Below, piece after piece: positions 1-9,598 of a DNA stretch of 64,000 nt (positions are counted from its first letter, which is position 1; every line of letters begins with the position of its first letter). Under the pieces are notes generated by a model. That model was not told where the DNA came from. It did no database searches and saw only the letters and a list, made by a program, of their open reading frames with translations. The stretch comes from Flavobacterium lindanitolerans (GTDB lineage Bacteria; Bacteroidota; Bacteroidia; Flavobacteriales; Flavobacteriaceae). Where the stretch lies: positions 558,001 to 622,000 of the forward strand of contig NZ_PJND01000007.1 in the NCBI RefSeq assembly GCF_002846575.1, in the 5' to 3' direction. Position numbers and translations under genes: made by a program.

Positions 1-5
1 CGCAC

Positions 6-989
6 TTAAAAAATATATTTTGAGAAATCTTTATGCTCTTCCTTCAACAATTCTTCCGATGATAAAGATTTAAAATATTCATAGGTTATTCTCATTCCTT
101 CTGATCTCGATACTTTAGGCTCCCAACCCAAAAGTTCTTTTGCTTTTGTAATATCCGGCTGTCTTTGAAGCGGATCATTTATCGGTAAAGGACGATATAC
201 TACCTTTTGATTTGTTCCTGTTAAATTGATAATTTCTTCCGCAAAATCCTTAATTGTTATTTCATCCGGATTACCAATATTTACAGGATATATATAATCT
301 GAATGCAATAATCTGAAAATTCCTTCTACCTGGTCGTCAACATAACAAAAAGATCTCGTCTGCATTCCGTCACCAAATATAGTCAAATCCTCGCCTCTAA
401 GCGCCTGACCTATAAAAGCGGGAATTACCCTTCCGTCATTTAATCGCATTCTTGGCCCATAGGTATTGAAAATCCTGACAATTCTGGTTTCAACGCCATG
501 AAAAGTATGGTAGGCCATGGTTATGGATTCCTGAAAACGTTTGGCTTCATCATAAACTCCTCTTGGTCCTATAGTATTTACGTTTCCATAATATTCTTCG
601 GTTTGCGGATGAATTAATGGATCTCCATACACCTCAGATGTAGATGCTATTAATATTCTTGATTTTTTTACTCTCGCCAATCCCAGAAGATTGTGAGTTC
701 CCAGAGATCCAACTTTTAGTGTCTGTATAGGGATTTTGAGATAGTCTATTGGGCTGGCTGGCGATGCAAAATGTAATATATAATCTAATCTGCCCGGTAT
801 ATGAACAAACTTGGTTATATCGTGGTGGTAAAATTCGAAATTTTCAAGTTTGAATAAATGTTCAATATTCTTTAAATCACCCGTAATAAGATTGTCCATT
901 CCAATTACAAAATAACCTTCTTTTAAGAAACGATCACACAAATGGGATCCTAAGAACCCTGCCGCTCCGGTTATTAATATTCTTTTCAT
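6..989 (-). CDS. UDP-glucuronate decarboxylase-like NAD-dependent epimerase (UXS type)
   Basis: This 327-residue short-chain dehydrogenase-type protein probably converts UDP-glucuronate to UDP-xylose (or a related nucleotide sugar) in the cytoplasm for surface polysaccharide synthesis. The NAD-binding glycine motif GAAGFLGSH is at residues 8-16, STSEVYG at about 116-122, and the catalytic YxxxK is Y146-K150 (YDEAK). The segment around [13 protein letters not shown] is typical of UXS and dTDP-glucose dehydratase relatives, and the length fits bacterial UXS. It lies at the downstream end of the polysaccharide cluster, about 200 bases after the GT4 gene, so it may have its own promoter; CAAAAATA (minus-strand TATTTTTG) occurs at 1046-1053 and 1062-1069. 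UXS is preferred over other sugar epimerases from overall motif pattern, but the substrate is inferred. Confidence 0.85.
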   Translation of the reverse strand: MKRILITGAAGFLGSHLCDRFLKEGYFVIGMDNLITGDLKNIEHLFKLENFEFYHHDITKFVHIPGRLDYILHFASPASPIDYLKIPIQTLKVGSLGTHNLLGLARVKKSRILIASTSEVYGDPLIHPQTEEYYGNVNTIGPRGVYDEAKRFQESITMAYHTFHGVETRIVRIFNTYGPRMRLNDGRVIPAFIGQALRGEDLTIFGDGMQTRSFCYVDDQVEGIFRLLHSDYIYPVNIGNPDEITIKDFAEEIINLTGTNQKVVYRPLPINDPLQRQPDITKAKELLGWEPKVSRSEGMRITYEYFKSLSSEELLKEEHKDFSKYIF

Positions 990-1189
990 GCCAGATTAAT
1001 CTTTTAATTGTGAAATTTTCATGGAAAAACTATTTGATTTAGCCACAAAAATAAATGTTCCCAAAAATAGGATTATCATTTACAACAAAAAACTATAATC
1101 GTTAATATTTAAAAAAAAATAATTTATACAATAAAAAACAAAGACATGAAAAGTAAGTTTATTTTGACGATTTTTCACCTAAAAAACAA

Positions 1190-2314
1190 TTATATATTTG
1201 ATTTATAGATATTTTCTAATTTTTTTATATTATCAATAATATTGAAATTTTCAGCAAAATATTTTTTAGCATTTTGAGAAAATTTTAAATAAAGTTCCTC
1301 ATTATTTAAAATTTCAATGATTTTTCTGGAAAAACTTTCCGGATGACTGTCTTTAATTACAAAACCATTAAAATCGTTTATGATTAAATCTCTGTTTCCA
1401 TCACAATCACTAACTACACAGGGTTTGCATAGTGCTAAACTTTCAATTATAGAATAAGGCAAGCCTTCATAACGTGCTGTAGAAATATATAATTTAGAAT
1501 CATTTATTATTCTAAAAATATCTTGTCGGTTTGTCCAGTTTAACAAAGTAATGTTAGATTTTAAATCTAGCTTACTTATTAAATCATTTATAGAATCTAA
1601 TTGTGGTGAATGGTACCCTACTCCCATCAAAACCAAATGGATGTGTTTTTGGTGTTTCTTAATCTCAAAAAGAACCTGAATCATCAGCTCTATATTTTTT
1701 TGAAATGAAGGTCTTCCAACTGTACATATATAATCATCTGGCCAATTTTTTTCAATTGTAAGTTCTGATAACTGATCTATTGGTAGAATAGAATTATTAA
1801 ATAAAATTGTTTTTTTTTCTACATATCCAACCTCTTTGATAGCTCTGTTTTTTTCAGAATTCGAAGATGCCAATAATATAGAATTGCCATTTGCAAATAA
1901 TTTTTCGATAGTGATGTAAACTTTTCTTTTTAAGAAGTTTTCTGTACTTAAATAAGAATAAGCCTGAGGTGTATGTAATACTTTAATACCGAGCATTCGA
2001 CCTACCATTCGACCAACTATACCTCCTTTTGCGCTATGGGAATGTATGAGATCTGGCTTTTCCTTTTTTATTATCTTATAGGCTTGAATAATTGATTTTA
2101 AATCGTTTTTAAAAGATATGTCTCTATTGATAGGTATTCTATAACTCTTTAATTTTTGATTGTTTTTATCAAGAAATACATCTTCAGTATCTTTTTGTCC
2201 ATGGATAATTACATTTTCAAATTCTATATTATTAATATTAGACAGAATAAGACGTAAAGAAACATCAACTCCTCCAACTGAATGTAATATATGAACTATT
2301 TTATTCCTTTTCAT
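1190..2314 (-). CDS. Glycosyltransferase family 4
   Basis: A 374-residue GT-B fold retaining glycosyltransferase likely to add one sugar to a lipid-linked O-antigen or capsule repeat unit on the cytoplasmic face of the membrane. The N-terminal acceptor domain begins IVHILHSVGG. The C-terminal donor domain has TVGRPSFQKNIELM (about 198-211) and the E-x7-E motif with E283 and E291 (RYEGLPYSIIES), the usual nucleotide-sugar contact of GT4 enzymes. It overlaps the upstream O-antigen ligase/polymerase-like gene by 14 bases, which points to one transcript and translational coupling. Donor and acceptor sugars cannot be read from the sequence. Confidence 0.88.
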   Translation of the reverse strand: MKRNKIVHILHSVGGVDVSLRLILSNINNIEFENVIIHGQKDTEDVFLDKNNQKLKSYRIPINRDISFKNDLKSIIQAYKIIKKEKPDLIHSHSAKGGIVGRMVGRMLGIKVLHTPQAYSYLSTENFLKRKVYITIEKLFANGNSILLASSNSEKNRAIKEVGYVEKKTILFNNSILPIDQLSELTIEKNWPDDYICTVGRPSFQKNIELMIQVLFEIKKHQKHIHLVLMGVGYHSPQLDSINDLISKLDLKSNITLLNWTNRQDIFRIINDSKLYISTARYEGLPYSIIESLALCKPCVVSDCDGNRDLIINDFNGFVIKDSHPESFSRKIIEILNNEELYLKFSQNAKKYFAENFNIIDNIKKLENIYKSNI

Positions 2315-3497
2315 TTATTTTGTTTTTTAATAAAAAAAGAGAGGTAAAGATAGCAAAGATGTAGCATCCAAATTGTCTGGAAAGAACATTTTCAAAGAGA
2401 AAGAAAAATAAGAAACTTATTAATATCGCTACAGCAAAAAAGTTATATCTGTATAAGTATAAAGAAAAAAAATAAAATGACACTAAAGCTAAAAAACCAA
2501 TTATTCCTGAACTAAGGAAAAAAGCTAAAAATTGATTGTGCGTATTAAATCTTCTTTCTAAAAACCAACCCCTTCTTGATTCATTACTTATTTTTTGAGA
2601 ATAGCAATTAATCAATCCGGCACTAATTTCAGTTTCACTTTTATATCCCACTATATAATTAAATTCTTCCTTTTTAGTTAAATCATAGGCACATGGCCAA
2701 ATTACATATCTAGGTTCGAAGATAGCAATTTTTGAAAGTGTTCCTTCTATATCTTTATTTATATGAAATCGCTCTAAAATGTTTTTGTTTAGAGATATAA
2801 TTGTTACTATTATTAAAATCCAAAAACCTATAAATGTGAACTTATAACGTTTTGAAATTTTTAAATAGAAAAATATATACAGAAAGAATAAAAACAACAG
2901 AGTTATAAAAGAGTTTCTTGCTGCTATTAGAACTATAAAAAAAATCGACATTATACTAAAAAATATAAACAGACCTTTATTCTTATCGTTATCTCTTATT
3001 TTTTCTAATGAAAGTATTAATCCCATTAAGGACATAAAACCAGCATAAGGCCTTTCCAGAACTAGGAGTTCATTTACAAGTAGCCCATCTCCGAGAGGGA
3101 AATTATTAAAAATTATATAGTGCTTCGTTATTTTGAAAATTGATACTGCTATCATCAACTGTATGCTAACTATAAGAGCAGTTTTTATTTTCTCTATATC
3201 CTTAATTTTTAAAAAAAGTATGGGAATTACCAAAACAAACAGATACCTGCTAAGTAGCTTCTGATCTATTATTAAACTATTATTTATAAGGGCCTTAATA
3301 AAAATAAAAAGGAATAAAGAATATAGAATATAAAAAGGAACTGTTTTTATTCTATCCAATTTAACTTTTTTTATATCGAGGATAAAAGAAAAAACAAGTA
3401 ATCCTAGAACAATACTTGGAAAAGCTAATGAAAAAGGCAAAAGAAGCAGCATGCCTATAAACAAATAATCATAGCTATTTTCAATAATCTTCTTCAT
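2301..3497 (-). CDS. O-antigen ligase/polymerase family membrane protein (WaaL/Wzy-like)
   Basis: A 398-residue, very hydrophobic protein with roughly ten predicted membrane segments. One large polar loop lies between the segments ending near NKNILERFHIN and restarting at HNQFLAFFLSSGIIGFLAL. This topology, with the HNQFLAFFLSSG segment after the loop, is characteristic of the O-antigen ligase/polymerase superfamily. It would either polymerise repeat units or transfer the finished chain to lipid A-core in the periplasmic leaflet. A second protein of similar type lies at 5042-6412, so the two may divide polymerase and ligase roles. Which is which cannot be decided from sequence alone. Confidence 0.75.
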   Translation of the reverse strand: MKKIIENSYDYLFIGMLLLLPFSLAFPSIVLGLLVFSFILDIKKVKLDRIKTVPFYILYSLFLFIFIKALINNSLIIDQKLLSRYLFVLVIPILFLKIKDIEKIKTALIVSIQLMIAVSIFKITKHYIIFNNFPLGDGLLVNELLVLERPYAGFMSLMGLILSLEKIRDNDKNKGLFIFFSIMSIFFIVLIAARNSFITLLFLFFLYIFFYLKISKRYKFTFIGFWILIIVTIISLNKNILERFHINKDIEGTLSKIAIFEPRYVIWPCAYDLTKKEEFNYIVGYKSETEISAGLINCYSQKISNESRRGWFLERRFNTHNQFLAFFLSSGIIGFLALVSFYFFSLYLYRYNFFAVAILISFLFFFLFENVLSRQFGCYIFAIFTSLFLLKNKINEKE

Positions 3498-3530
3498 CTC
3501 TAGTTATAAATTTTATTCATTTCCCAAAAA

Positions 3531-4253
3531 TCACTTCTTCTTGATAACAAAAACATTATTAAAATAAACACTTTTGTCTCCGGGAAGTAAGAATCCAAAA
3601 ACTGAACCTACAATATTGAAGTAAATTATGAAAGGAATTAGCAATATTTGTTTTAAAATTTTATTTGCTGGTAATAATGTTTTTACATAGTTAATACTAA
3701 ACTGTGCTATAACTTTTAGGTTATTTCCTGTTTTATGATGGGAAACTATTTCAAACCCATATTTTTCATATAAATATACCAGTGCCGGTGTTGTATAACG
3801 ACCAAAATCATGTGGCATTTCATGCTCTTCCCACATAAAAGGTGTTGTAATTAAAGCTGTTCCATTAGGTTTTAGAACTCTTTGAAACTCTGACAGTAAT
3901 TCTTCTATATTAAAAACATGCTCTAAAACCTCCGTACAAAGCATGGTGTCGAAATAATTGTCTTCGAAAGGTATTGTTTTTCCATCATAAAAAAAGTCGA
4001 CCGTATTCTGGCGATGCTCCCAACCGTCAATTTTTAAATCAATTCCTATGTATCTTGAAACATTAGTAAAATATTTTTTATATGGTTTAGTTCCGCATCC
4101 AAAATCTAATAATATTCCTTTTGCATTCAGAGCATTTTTTTTTATCTGACTATTTAATTCCTTTCTTATTAAATAGTTATTGTTTATACAAAAGCCTAAA
4201 AATTTAGGTTCAAATTTTTCCTTTTGTATACTTTTTTTAATGAAGTCTATCAT
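3531..4253 (-). CDS. Class I SAM-dependent methyltransferase
   Basis: A 240-residue protein with a Methyltransf_11-type core. SAM-binding motif I is LLDFGCGTKPYKKYF (about residues 48-62), the acidic end of the next strand is IGIDLK, and the post-IV region is CTEVLEHVFNIEEL followed by RVLKPNGTALITTP. Near the C-terminus a hydrophobic stretch (LIPFIIYFNIVGSVFGFLL) may tether it to the membrane. It overlaps the upstream GT2 gene by 17 bases. In this setting it probably methylates a sugar or another group of the surface polysaccharide, but the acceptor is unknown. Confidence 0.8.
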   Translation of the reverse strand: MIDFIKKSIQKEKFEPKFLGFCINNNYLIRKELNSQIKKNALNAKGILLDFGCGTKPYKKYFTNVSRYIGIDLKIDGWEHRQNTVDFFYDGKTIPFEDNYFDTMLCTEVLEHVFNIEELLSEFQRVLKPNGTALITTPFMWEEHEMPHDFGRYTTPALVYLYEKYGFEIVSHHKTGNNLKVIAQFSINYVKTLLPANKILKQILLIPFIIYFNIVGSVFGFLLPGDKSVYFNNVFVIKKK

Positions 4254-5055
4254 TTCGTTTTTTTATTTTTTTTAATGCTGCAATCCATTTGTTGGGGGTA
4301 ATACAAATAATGATATTCCTAAAAAGCCCGTATATTGGATAGTAACCAAAATAAAAATTATCTTTTATTACTTTTAATCTGCTTCGAATTTGTTGATTTC
4401 TCTTAGATAATGAAATACCATTCGGATTAATTTCGACATTTACCAAACATTCTTCCAGATTTTCTGTAATAAAGTGTTTGACTACTTTCATTGCAAATGC
4501 AAAATCTTCAGCCGATTTATAATTTGTGGGATAATATCCTACCGTTTTTATAATTTCATTATCAAACATAAATGTTGGATGAACAAATACCGCATTCAAA
4601 TATATGCGTTTTTTTATCTCGGAATGTTTTAATGGAAAATTATATCTGAATAAAAAATTCCCTTCCATATCAAAAGCATTTGCATTTGCTCCTATAAATT
4701 TTATGTTCTTGTTATCTTCTAAGAATTTATGTTGTATCTGAAATCTTTTCCCCACACAAACATCACCAACATCCAACCTGGCAGTAAATTGATAATTATT
4801 GTTCAGAATATAATCCAAACCGTGATTTAATGCGTGTTCAATGCCTTTATTCTCTTGCAAATAGAGAAATTTTATTGTTCCGTTTGCTTTAAATGCTTTG
4901 ATTAAAACATCTTCATCTATTTTTTCTCTAGTACTTCCATCATCTACAATTACAATATCTATAAATTCCGAAGAATCAATTGAGTTTATGGAAGTCACTA
5001 AACCCCTAAAATTATTATAATGAGGAATTAATAGTGCAACTTTATTCATATGCAT
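4237..5055 (-). CDS. Glycosyltransferase family 2
   Basis: A 272-residue GT-A fold enzyme. The start is VALLIPHYNNFRGLV, followed by the nucleotide-binding VIVDDGST motif, and the metal-binding acidic stretch reads ARLDVGDV in place of the commoner DxDD. It likely transfers a sugar during O-antigen repeat-unit assembly. The start at 5055 gives MHMNKV; an alternative Met two codons later (5049) is equally plausible. It overlaps its neighbours on both sides (14 and 17 bases), so it belongs to the tight polysaccharide operon. The C-terminal 60 residues are basic and partly hydrophobic, as in many membrane-associated GT2 enzymes. Confidence 0.85.
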   Translation of the reverse strand: MHMNKVALLIPHYNNFRGLVTSINSIDSSEFIDIVIVDDGSTREKIDEDVLIKAFKANGTIKFLYLQENKGIEHALNHGLDYILNNNYQFTARLDVGDVCVGKRFQIQHKFLEDNKNIKFIGANANAFDMEGNFLFRYNFPLKHSEIKKRIYLNAVFVHPTFMFDNEIIKTVGYYPTNYKSAEDFAFAMKVVKHFITENLEECLVNVEINPNGISLSKRNQQIRSRLKVIKDNFYFGYYPIYGLFRNIIICITPNKWIAALKKIKKRNDRLH

Positions 5056-6412
5056 TTTCCTGCTTATTTGTCAAGACTGTTAAGATTGCCAAATATAACC
5101 AAAGTCCATACAATCTGAAAGTATCTATTTGAAGTAAATTTATAAACAGACCCGATAATCCGACCAATAGAATTATTGCCAGTACTTGTTTTTCACCGCT
5201 CTTATTTTTTATAAGAAATTTGATTTTTTTGATACTGAAATAAATCAAGAATATAAAAATTGAAATGCCAACCAATCCTAATTCCGACAAAATTCTGGTA
5301 TACATATTGTAGCTGGGTGGAAAAGCTTTGACAGCAGGGTTTTTATAAGCTTCTTTAAATTCATAATTGTTCTTTACTGCCCAGGCCGGATAGTGAAAGC
5401 GACTGTAATATGTCTGCTGTCCATAACCTACTCCAATAATAGGATGTTCTAAGAAAACCTGGAGCGCTGCATATTGCATCCCAAAACGGGATTGATTTGA
5501 GATATTTTTTGTCAGGTTACTTCTAAAATCAAGTGAGTCTATCTTTTCTTCAAAAGCATTAATTATCTTATCTCCATTAAAGATAAAAATACATACTGTT
5601 AAAAACGAAAAAACAACTGTAGCTCTGATTGTATTCTTAATTATTTTTTCTTTTGATACAGTTGTCAGAAAGAAAATAATAACCTGTATAAATATTACAA
5701 TCAATGCTGTCCTTGAACCGGAATAGAAAGTAAGAACGAGTATAAGTATTGTAGGAAGATATTTCAAAATACCTTTATTGGTTAACATATAACTAAACAT
5801 CCAACCTGATATGGTTATTAAATAAACTGCAAAAAAAGGAGGCTCATCAGCAATTGAGGAAATTCTGTCTCCAATAAGTCTTTTTTCAAAAAAAGGAAAA
5901 TAATCCAAAACATAAAAAGCATAACGTGCTAATGAAATCCCATAATAGCCCGCTAGTACTTCAAAAAAACCAACTATTGAAGCGGTAAATAAGGAGTATA
6001 AAAAAACCGTTCTTATTTTATAAAGTATTTCTTTTATTTCCATTTTTATTAACACATTATAGTAAAAAAGGAAAAAAACGATACCAGATAACAGTAAGGA
6101 GATATATTGGCGTATAAATCTATTAATTCCTGTTGTGTGCTTAAAATAACTGCTTTCAACATTTGTAAAATTTAATAATGTTGAAAGAAAGCACCAGCCT
6201 AAAAACACCAGAATTATTTTAAAAACAGAATTATATAAGGGTAATGATATTTTTTTTTGAAAAAAAAGTAAAATAAAACCTAACAGAAAAAAATAAGCTC
6301 CGGATTCATTTTTAAATTCTCCTAGTGCTTTAATCCCTTCAAAAGAGTTAAATGGGAAAAAAAATAGGCCGAGAAAAAAAAGAAGATGGTAAGGTTTATT
6401 TAATGAAAACAT
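5042..6412 (-). CDS. O-antigen polymerase-like membrane protein (Wzy-like)
   Basis: A 456-residue polytopic protein with about eleven hydrophobic segments and a long periplasmic loop between roughly residues 270 and 370. The loop contains HPIIGVGYGQQTYYSRFHYP, a pattern common in Wzy/WaaL superfamily loops, where G-x-G-x-G follows a conserved HP. It is the better Wzy candidate of the two such proteins here because of its size and position next to Wzx and the glycosyltransferases. It overlaps the upstream GT2 gene by 17 bases and the downstream GT2 gene by 14. Polymerase rather than ligase function is inferred. Confidence 0.75.
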   Translation of the reverse strand: MFSLNKPYHLLFFLGLFFFPFNSFEGIKALGEFKNESGAYFFLLGFILLFFQKKISLPLYNSVFKIILVFLGWCFLSTLLNFTNVESSYFKHTTGINRFIRQYISLLLSGIVFFLFYYNVLIKMEIKEILYKIRTVFLYSLFTASIVGFFEVLAGYYGISLARYAFYVLDYFPFFEKRLIGDRISSIADEPPFFAVYLITISGWMFSYMLTNKGILKYLPTILILVLTFYSGSRTALIVIFIQVIIFFLTTVSKEKIIKNTIRATVVFSFLTVCIFIFNGDKIINAFEEKIDSLDFRSNLTKNISNQSRFGMQYAALQVFLEHPIIGVGYGQQTYYSRFHYPAWAVKNNYEFKEAYKNPAVKAFPPSYNMYTRILSELGLVGISIFIFLIYFSIKKIKFLIKNKSGEKQVLAIILLVGLSGLFINLLQIDTFRLYGLWLYLAILTVLTNKQENAYE

Positions 6413-7487
6413 TTACTTTTTGATTTAAAGATCTGAATATTTCAGAAAGTTTAGGGGTGTATATTTTATTTAACAGGAAACCTAAAATATGAGCTGTGGT
6501 AATTAATTTATTTCTTATTATAAACATCATTACGATTTCTAATAAACCCTTATTTTTTAAAAGTTCCTGTTTATATTTTTTTGACGAAAGAACCACATCG
6601 TTATTTAAAATAATTCTTTTATACAGCAGATTTCTCTCCTTTTGGGTAATTTGATCGTCAATTGCACCTTTAAACAAATAATATAAAGAGAGATTTACAA
6701 GTTTTACGGCTTGAAATTTCTTTACTTCTTCATACGGAATTGTAATATTTGTAAGACTCTTAATATCAATATTATAGTTTTCTATTATTCTATCAAAAAA
6801 AGAGTTTTCAGCTATTTTTCTTGAGGCACTACCAATAGTTTCTCTGTAAAAATAACCACAATAATCTATAAAAAAAAGTGTCTTTGCATGACTAATTACC
6901 TGAATATTAAATAAAATGTCTTCCTCAAGGGAAAATTTCTTCAAAAAAAAGAAATTGTTGTCTTGTAGAAATTTTCTTCGATAAATCTTATTCCAAACCG
7001 CAGGCAATACTATATCCTCATTTTTAATCAGACTTGGAATAATCTTTTTATTGATTGATGCATTATCATACAAGAAACCATACTCAAATACTGTTTTTTT
7101 CTTTACATATTTACCGTCTCTGCCTAAATAATAATCCGAAACAACAACATCTGCATTTTTCTTTACTGCTTCTTTATATAAAACTTCAAACATATCATTA
7201 GTAACGAAATCATCCGAATCAATAAAACCGATATATTCTCCTTTTGCTGACTCTATCCCTGTATTTCTGGCAACGCTAACACCACTGTTTTTTTGATTTA
7301 TGAGAATAATTCTTGAATCTTCTATCAGATGTTTTTGAATTAATTCAACGCTTTTATCATTAGAACCGTCATTTACAAAAATAAACTCACAATCAGAGAG
7401 AGTTTGCTTGGTAAGTGATTCTATACATTCTTCAATATGTTTTTCCCCATTGTATACAGGGATTATAATACTTAATTTTAATTCCAT
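6396..7487 (-). CDS. Glycosyltransferase family 2
   Basis: A 363-residue GT-A glycosyltransferase. Residues 4-12 read LSIIIPVYN, followed by FIFVNDGSNDKS (nucleotide binding) and YIGFIDSDDF, which carries the metal-binding DSDD. An EED motif (SLEEDILFN) further on resembles the catalytic-base region of bacterial GT2 enzymes. The last 150 residues are an extension seen in many capsule and O-antigen GT2 proteins. It starts two bases after the flippase stop and overlaps the Wzy-like gene by 17 bases. Sugar specificity is unknown. Confidence 0.88.
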   Translation of the reverse strand: MELKLSIIIPVYNGEKHIEECIESLTKQTLSDCEFIFVNDGSNDKSVELIQKHLIEDSRIILINQKNSGVSVARNTGIESAKGEYIGFIDSDDFVTNDMFEVLYKEAVKKNADVVVSDYYLGRDGKYVKKKTVFEYGFLYDNASINKKIIPSLIKNEDIVLPAVWNKIYRRKFLQDNNFFFLKKFSLEEDILFNIQVISHAKTLFFIDYCGYFYRETIGSASRKIAENSFFDRIIENYNIDIKSLTNITIPYEEVKKFQAVKLVNLSLYYLFKGAIDDQITQKERNLLYKRIILNNDVVLSSKKYKQELLKNKGLLEIVMMFIIRNKLITTAHILGFLLNKIYTPKLSEIFRSLNQKVNVFIK

Positions 7488-7489
7488 AA

Positions 7490-8746
7490 TTATTTTGCCC
7501 TAATAATCTTCATAGAATAATAAAACATTCCGGAAGCAACTAAAATTTGTGCAAATGTTGAAGCTATAGCTGTACCTATAAAGTCAAAATAAAACGTCAA
7601 AATACAAGTCAATAATAAGCTAATACAACCAGAATAAAAAAATACTTTAAGAAATTCTTTATCTTTTCCATTATTTAACAAAACCAGTTTTCCAAAAACC
7701 TGATCAAAAAAGGATAATAAAGGAAATAAAATCATTATTCTAAAAATTAAAACAGCATCTTCATTAAAGTTATCTGCATAAATCAGATTAATAATATAAT
7801 CTGAAAAAATAAAACACAAGAAAATAAAAAAGAAAATAACGCTACCACCTATATTAACTACTTTATTAATTATTTTCACTGCATTTATTTTATCATTGAC
7901 CATTTCCTTAGAGATAAAAGGATATAGTGCATTGATAACGGGTGCATTTAGATTGCTAATAGCTCTGATAACCTTTTCAATTGACGAATAATAACCAACA
8001 GAACTATTTCCTGCAATAAACCCAATAATTAAAAGGTTTGTATTAGACAGCAATGTCATTTGCAGTTCCGACAGAAAAATATGCTTCCCGTTTTTTAATT
8101 GATTGACAATCTTGTCGAAGCTTTGAAATATAAATCGTATCTGGAATTTTTTTGCTACAATTATTAAAGACAAAATACCTGAAAAAATAAACCCACAAGA
8201 AGTAAATACAGGCACCAACCAATATTGATTTTCATTTTTTACAAAAACAAAAATTGCTAAAGTAAAAAGGGTTTTAAATACTACATTAATATAAGTTATG
8301 TATTTCATTTGTTGTAAACCCTGGAATAACCAAATTGGAGAAATAGCCATGCCAACAACTACACCATAACTATAAAAATATAAATCAAAATATTTTCGTA
8401 AGAATGGAAAGGAAAAAACAAGTATACTCAAAACAATAATTCCTATTCCGAGAAGGAATAACTTTGCTGACAATACCTCATTAAAGAGCTGACCTACCTT
8501 TTTTTTGTCGGAGGAAGATACAGAAATATCTCGGGTTGCAGTCGAATTAAAGCCATACTCCGTTACAATTTGAAAGTATAATACGACTGCATTGATAAAA
8601 GCTAAAATTCCATATTTTTCTACTCCAATAACTTTTAATAAATAAGGAATAGTTAATAACGGTAAAATTAAATTCAATCCCTGTAAAACAGATAATGATA
8701 TAAAATTTGAAAAAAGAGTTTTTACTTTTTGGGATTTAAACATCAT
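7490..8746 (-). CDS. Oligosaccharide flippase (Wzx-like)
   Basis: A 418-residue polysaccharide-transporter family protein with about twelve membrane segments. It starts LFSNFISLSVLQGLNLILPLLTIPYLLKVIG, the hallmark N-terminus of Wzx flippases (shown here only as residues of helix 1), followed by GVEKYGILAF. It would move undecaprenyl-linked repeat units across the inner membrane. It is the first gene of the tight operon running down to 1190; the next gene begins two bases after its stop. No clear -7 element was seen just upstream. Confidence 0.88.
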   Translation of the reverse strand: MMFKSQKVKTLFSNFISLSVLQGLNLILPLLTIPYLLKVIGVEKYGILAFINAVVLYFQIVTEYGFNSTATRDISVSSSDKKKVGQLFNEVLSAKLFLLGIGIIVLSILVFSFPFLRKYFDLYFYSYGVVVGMAISPIWLFQGLQQMKYITYINVVFKTLFTLAIFVFVKNENQYWLVPVFTSCGFIFSGILSLIIVAKKFQIRFIFQSFDKIVNQLKNGKHIFLSELQMTLLSNTNLLIIGFIAGNSSVGYYSSIEKVIRAISNLNAPVINALYPFISKEMVNDKINAVKIINKVVNIGGSVIFFFIFLCFIFSDYIINLIYADNFNEDAVLIFRIMILFPLLSFFDQVFGKLVLLNNGKDKEFLKVFFYSGCISLLLTCILTFYFDFIGTAIASTFAQILVASGMFYYSMKIIRAK

Positions 8747-8788
8747 TTGATTTAATTTAACGTTTTCAAAACCTTATCCCCATAAATA

Positions 8789-8820
8789 TAAAAAGGCTAT
8801 CCACTCGAATAACCTTTTTT
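8789..8820 (-). terminator. Rho-independent terminator downstream of the 8844-9380 lipoprotein gene
   Basis: On the minus strand AAAGGTTAT and ATAGCCTTT pair (one G-T) around a short loop, followed by a T run. It lies between the lipoprotein stop and the flippase start, separating the lipoprotein unit from the polysaccharide operon. Confidence 0.7.
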
Positions 8821-8843
8821 ATGTTTACAATAAAAATAATGTG

Positions 8844-9380
8844 CTATTGAGCCACCTTTATTAATTCAGCTAACAAAGGCTCCTTCGATTGGAAGTAAGG
8901 ATCATATTCTCCCTTATCATTTTTCTTAAATGAATATTGTTTTGTAGCCGGATCATAAACGATAAATTCGTTAGTTGCGAAATAATCATTTACCTTATCC
9001 TGGTCAATTACAAACTTTTTCCCTTTGTATGAAATAGTTATTTTCTTTATTTCTATCGGTGCTAAACCTTTAAAATCATTACGCCCGATATCAAATCTTA
9101 AATCTGTACCAATAACTCCCTCAGGTAAATTGAATGTAGCGGTTTGTACAGAATCACTTCCCTTTACACCTAACCAAACTGCATGATCTTCATCGAACCA
9201 TTGATTAGTACCATCCTTATAAAGCAAAATCATTTCATCATCTGCTTTAATAATTAAATCAATAGCAACATCAAATGTCTCTACTTTTGGTTCTTCAGCT
9301 ACAACAGGTTTCTTTTCTTCATTTTTACATGAAGCAAATAATGCTAAAAATAAACTAGCGATAATGATTTTTGTTTTCAT
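8844..9380 (-). CDS. Predicted lipoprotein of unknown function
   Basis: A 178-residue protein with a lipoprotein signal: MKTKIIIASLFLALFASC, cleavage before Cys18. It then has a charged linker (KNEEKKPVVAEEPK) and a beta-rich domain. The body (FDVAIDLIIKADDEMILLY ... WLGVKGSDSVQTATFNLPE) resembles carbohydrate-binding-like or beta-sandwich domains found beside polysaccharide genes, but no family is recognised with confidence. A minus-strand -7-like element TATTTTTG (9400-9407 on the plus strand as CAAAAATA) lies 20 bases upstream of the ATG. It has its own terminator, so it appears to be a single-gene unit between the polysaccharide operon and the Wzz-like gene. Confidence 0.75.
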   Translation of the reverse strand: MKTKIIIASLFLALFASCKNEEKKPVVAEEPKVETFDVAIDLIIKADDEMILLYKDGTNQWFDEDHAVWLGVKGSDSVQTATFNLPEGVIGTDLRFDIGRNDFKGLAPIEIKKITISYKGKKFVIDQDKVNDYFATNEFIVYDPATKQYSFKKNDKGEYDPYFQSKEPLLAELIKVAQ

Positions 9381-9598
9381 TTGTATATTTTTTAAAGCGC
9401 AAAAATATATATATATTTATTAATTTAAAGAGTTTAAATAAATTATTTTCAGATGTTTTTGTCATTATTTAATCAAACATATTAAAAATACTTTTATGAC
9501 ATATCGCTAATACAGTCTATCTGTATATTCGTATTTTAATAATGTAAGATTTCGCATTCCCTTTATGTTATCTCCAAAAATATATCATACTGAATCAG

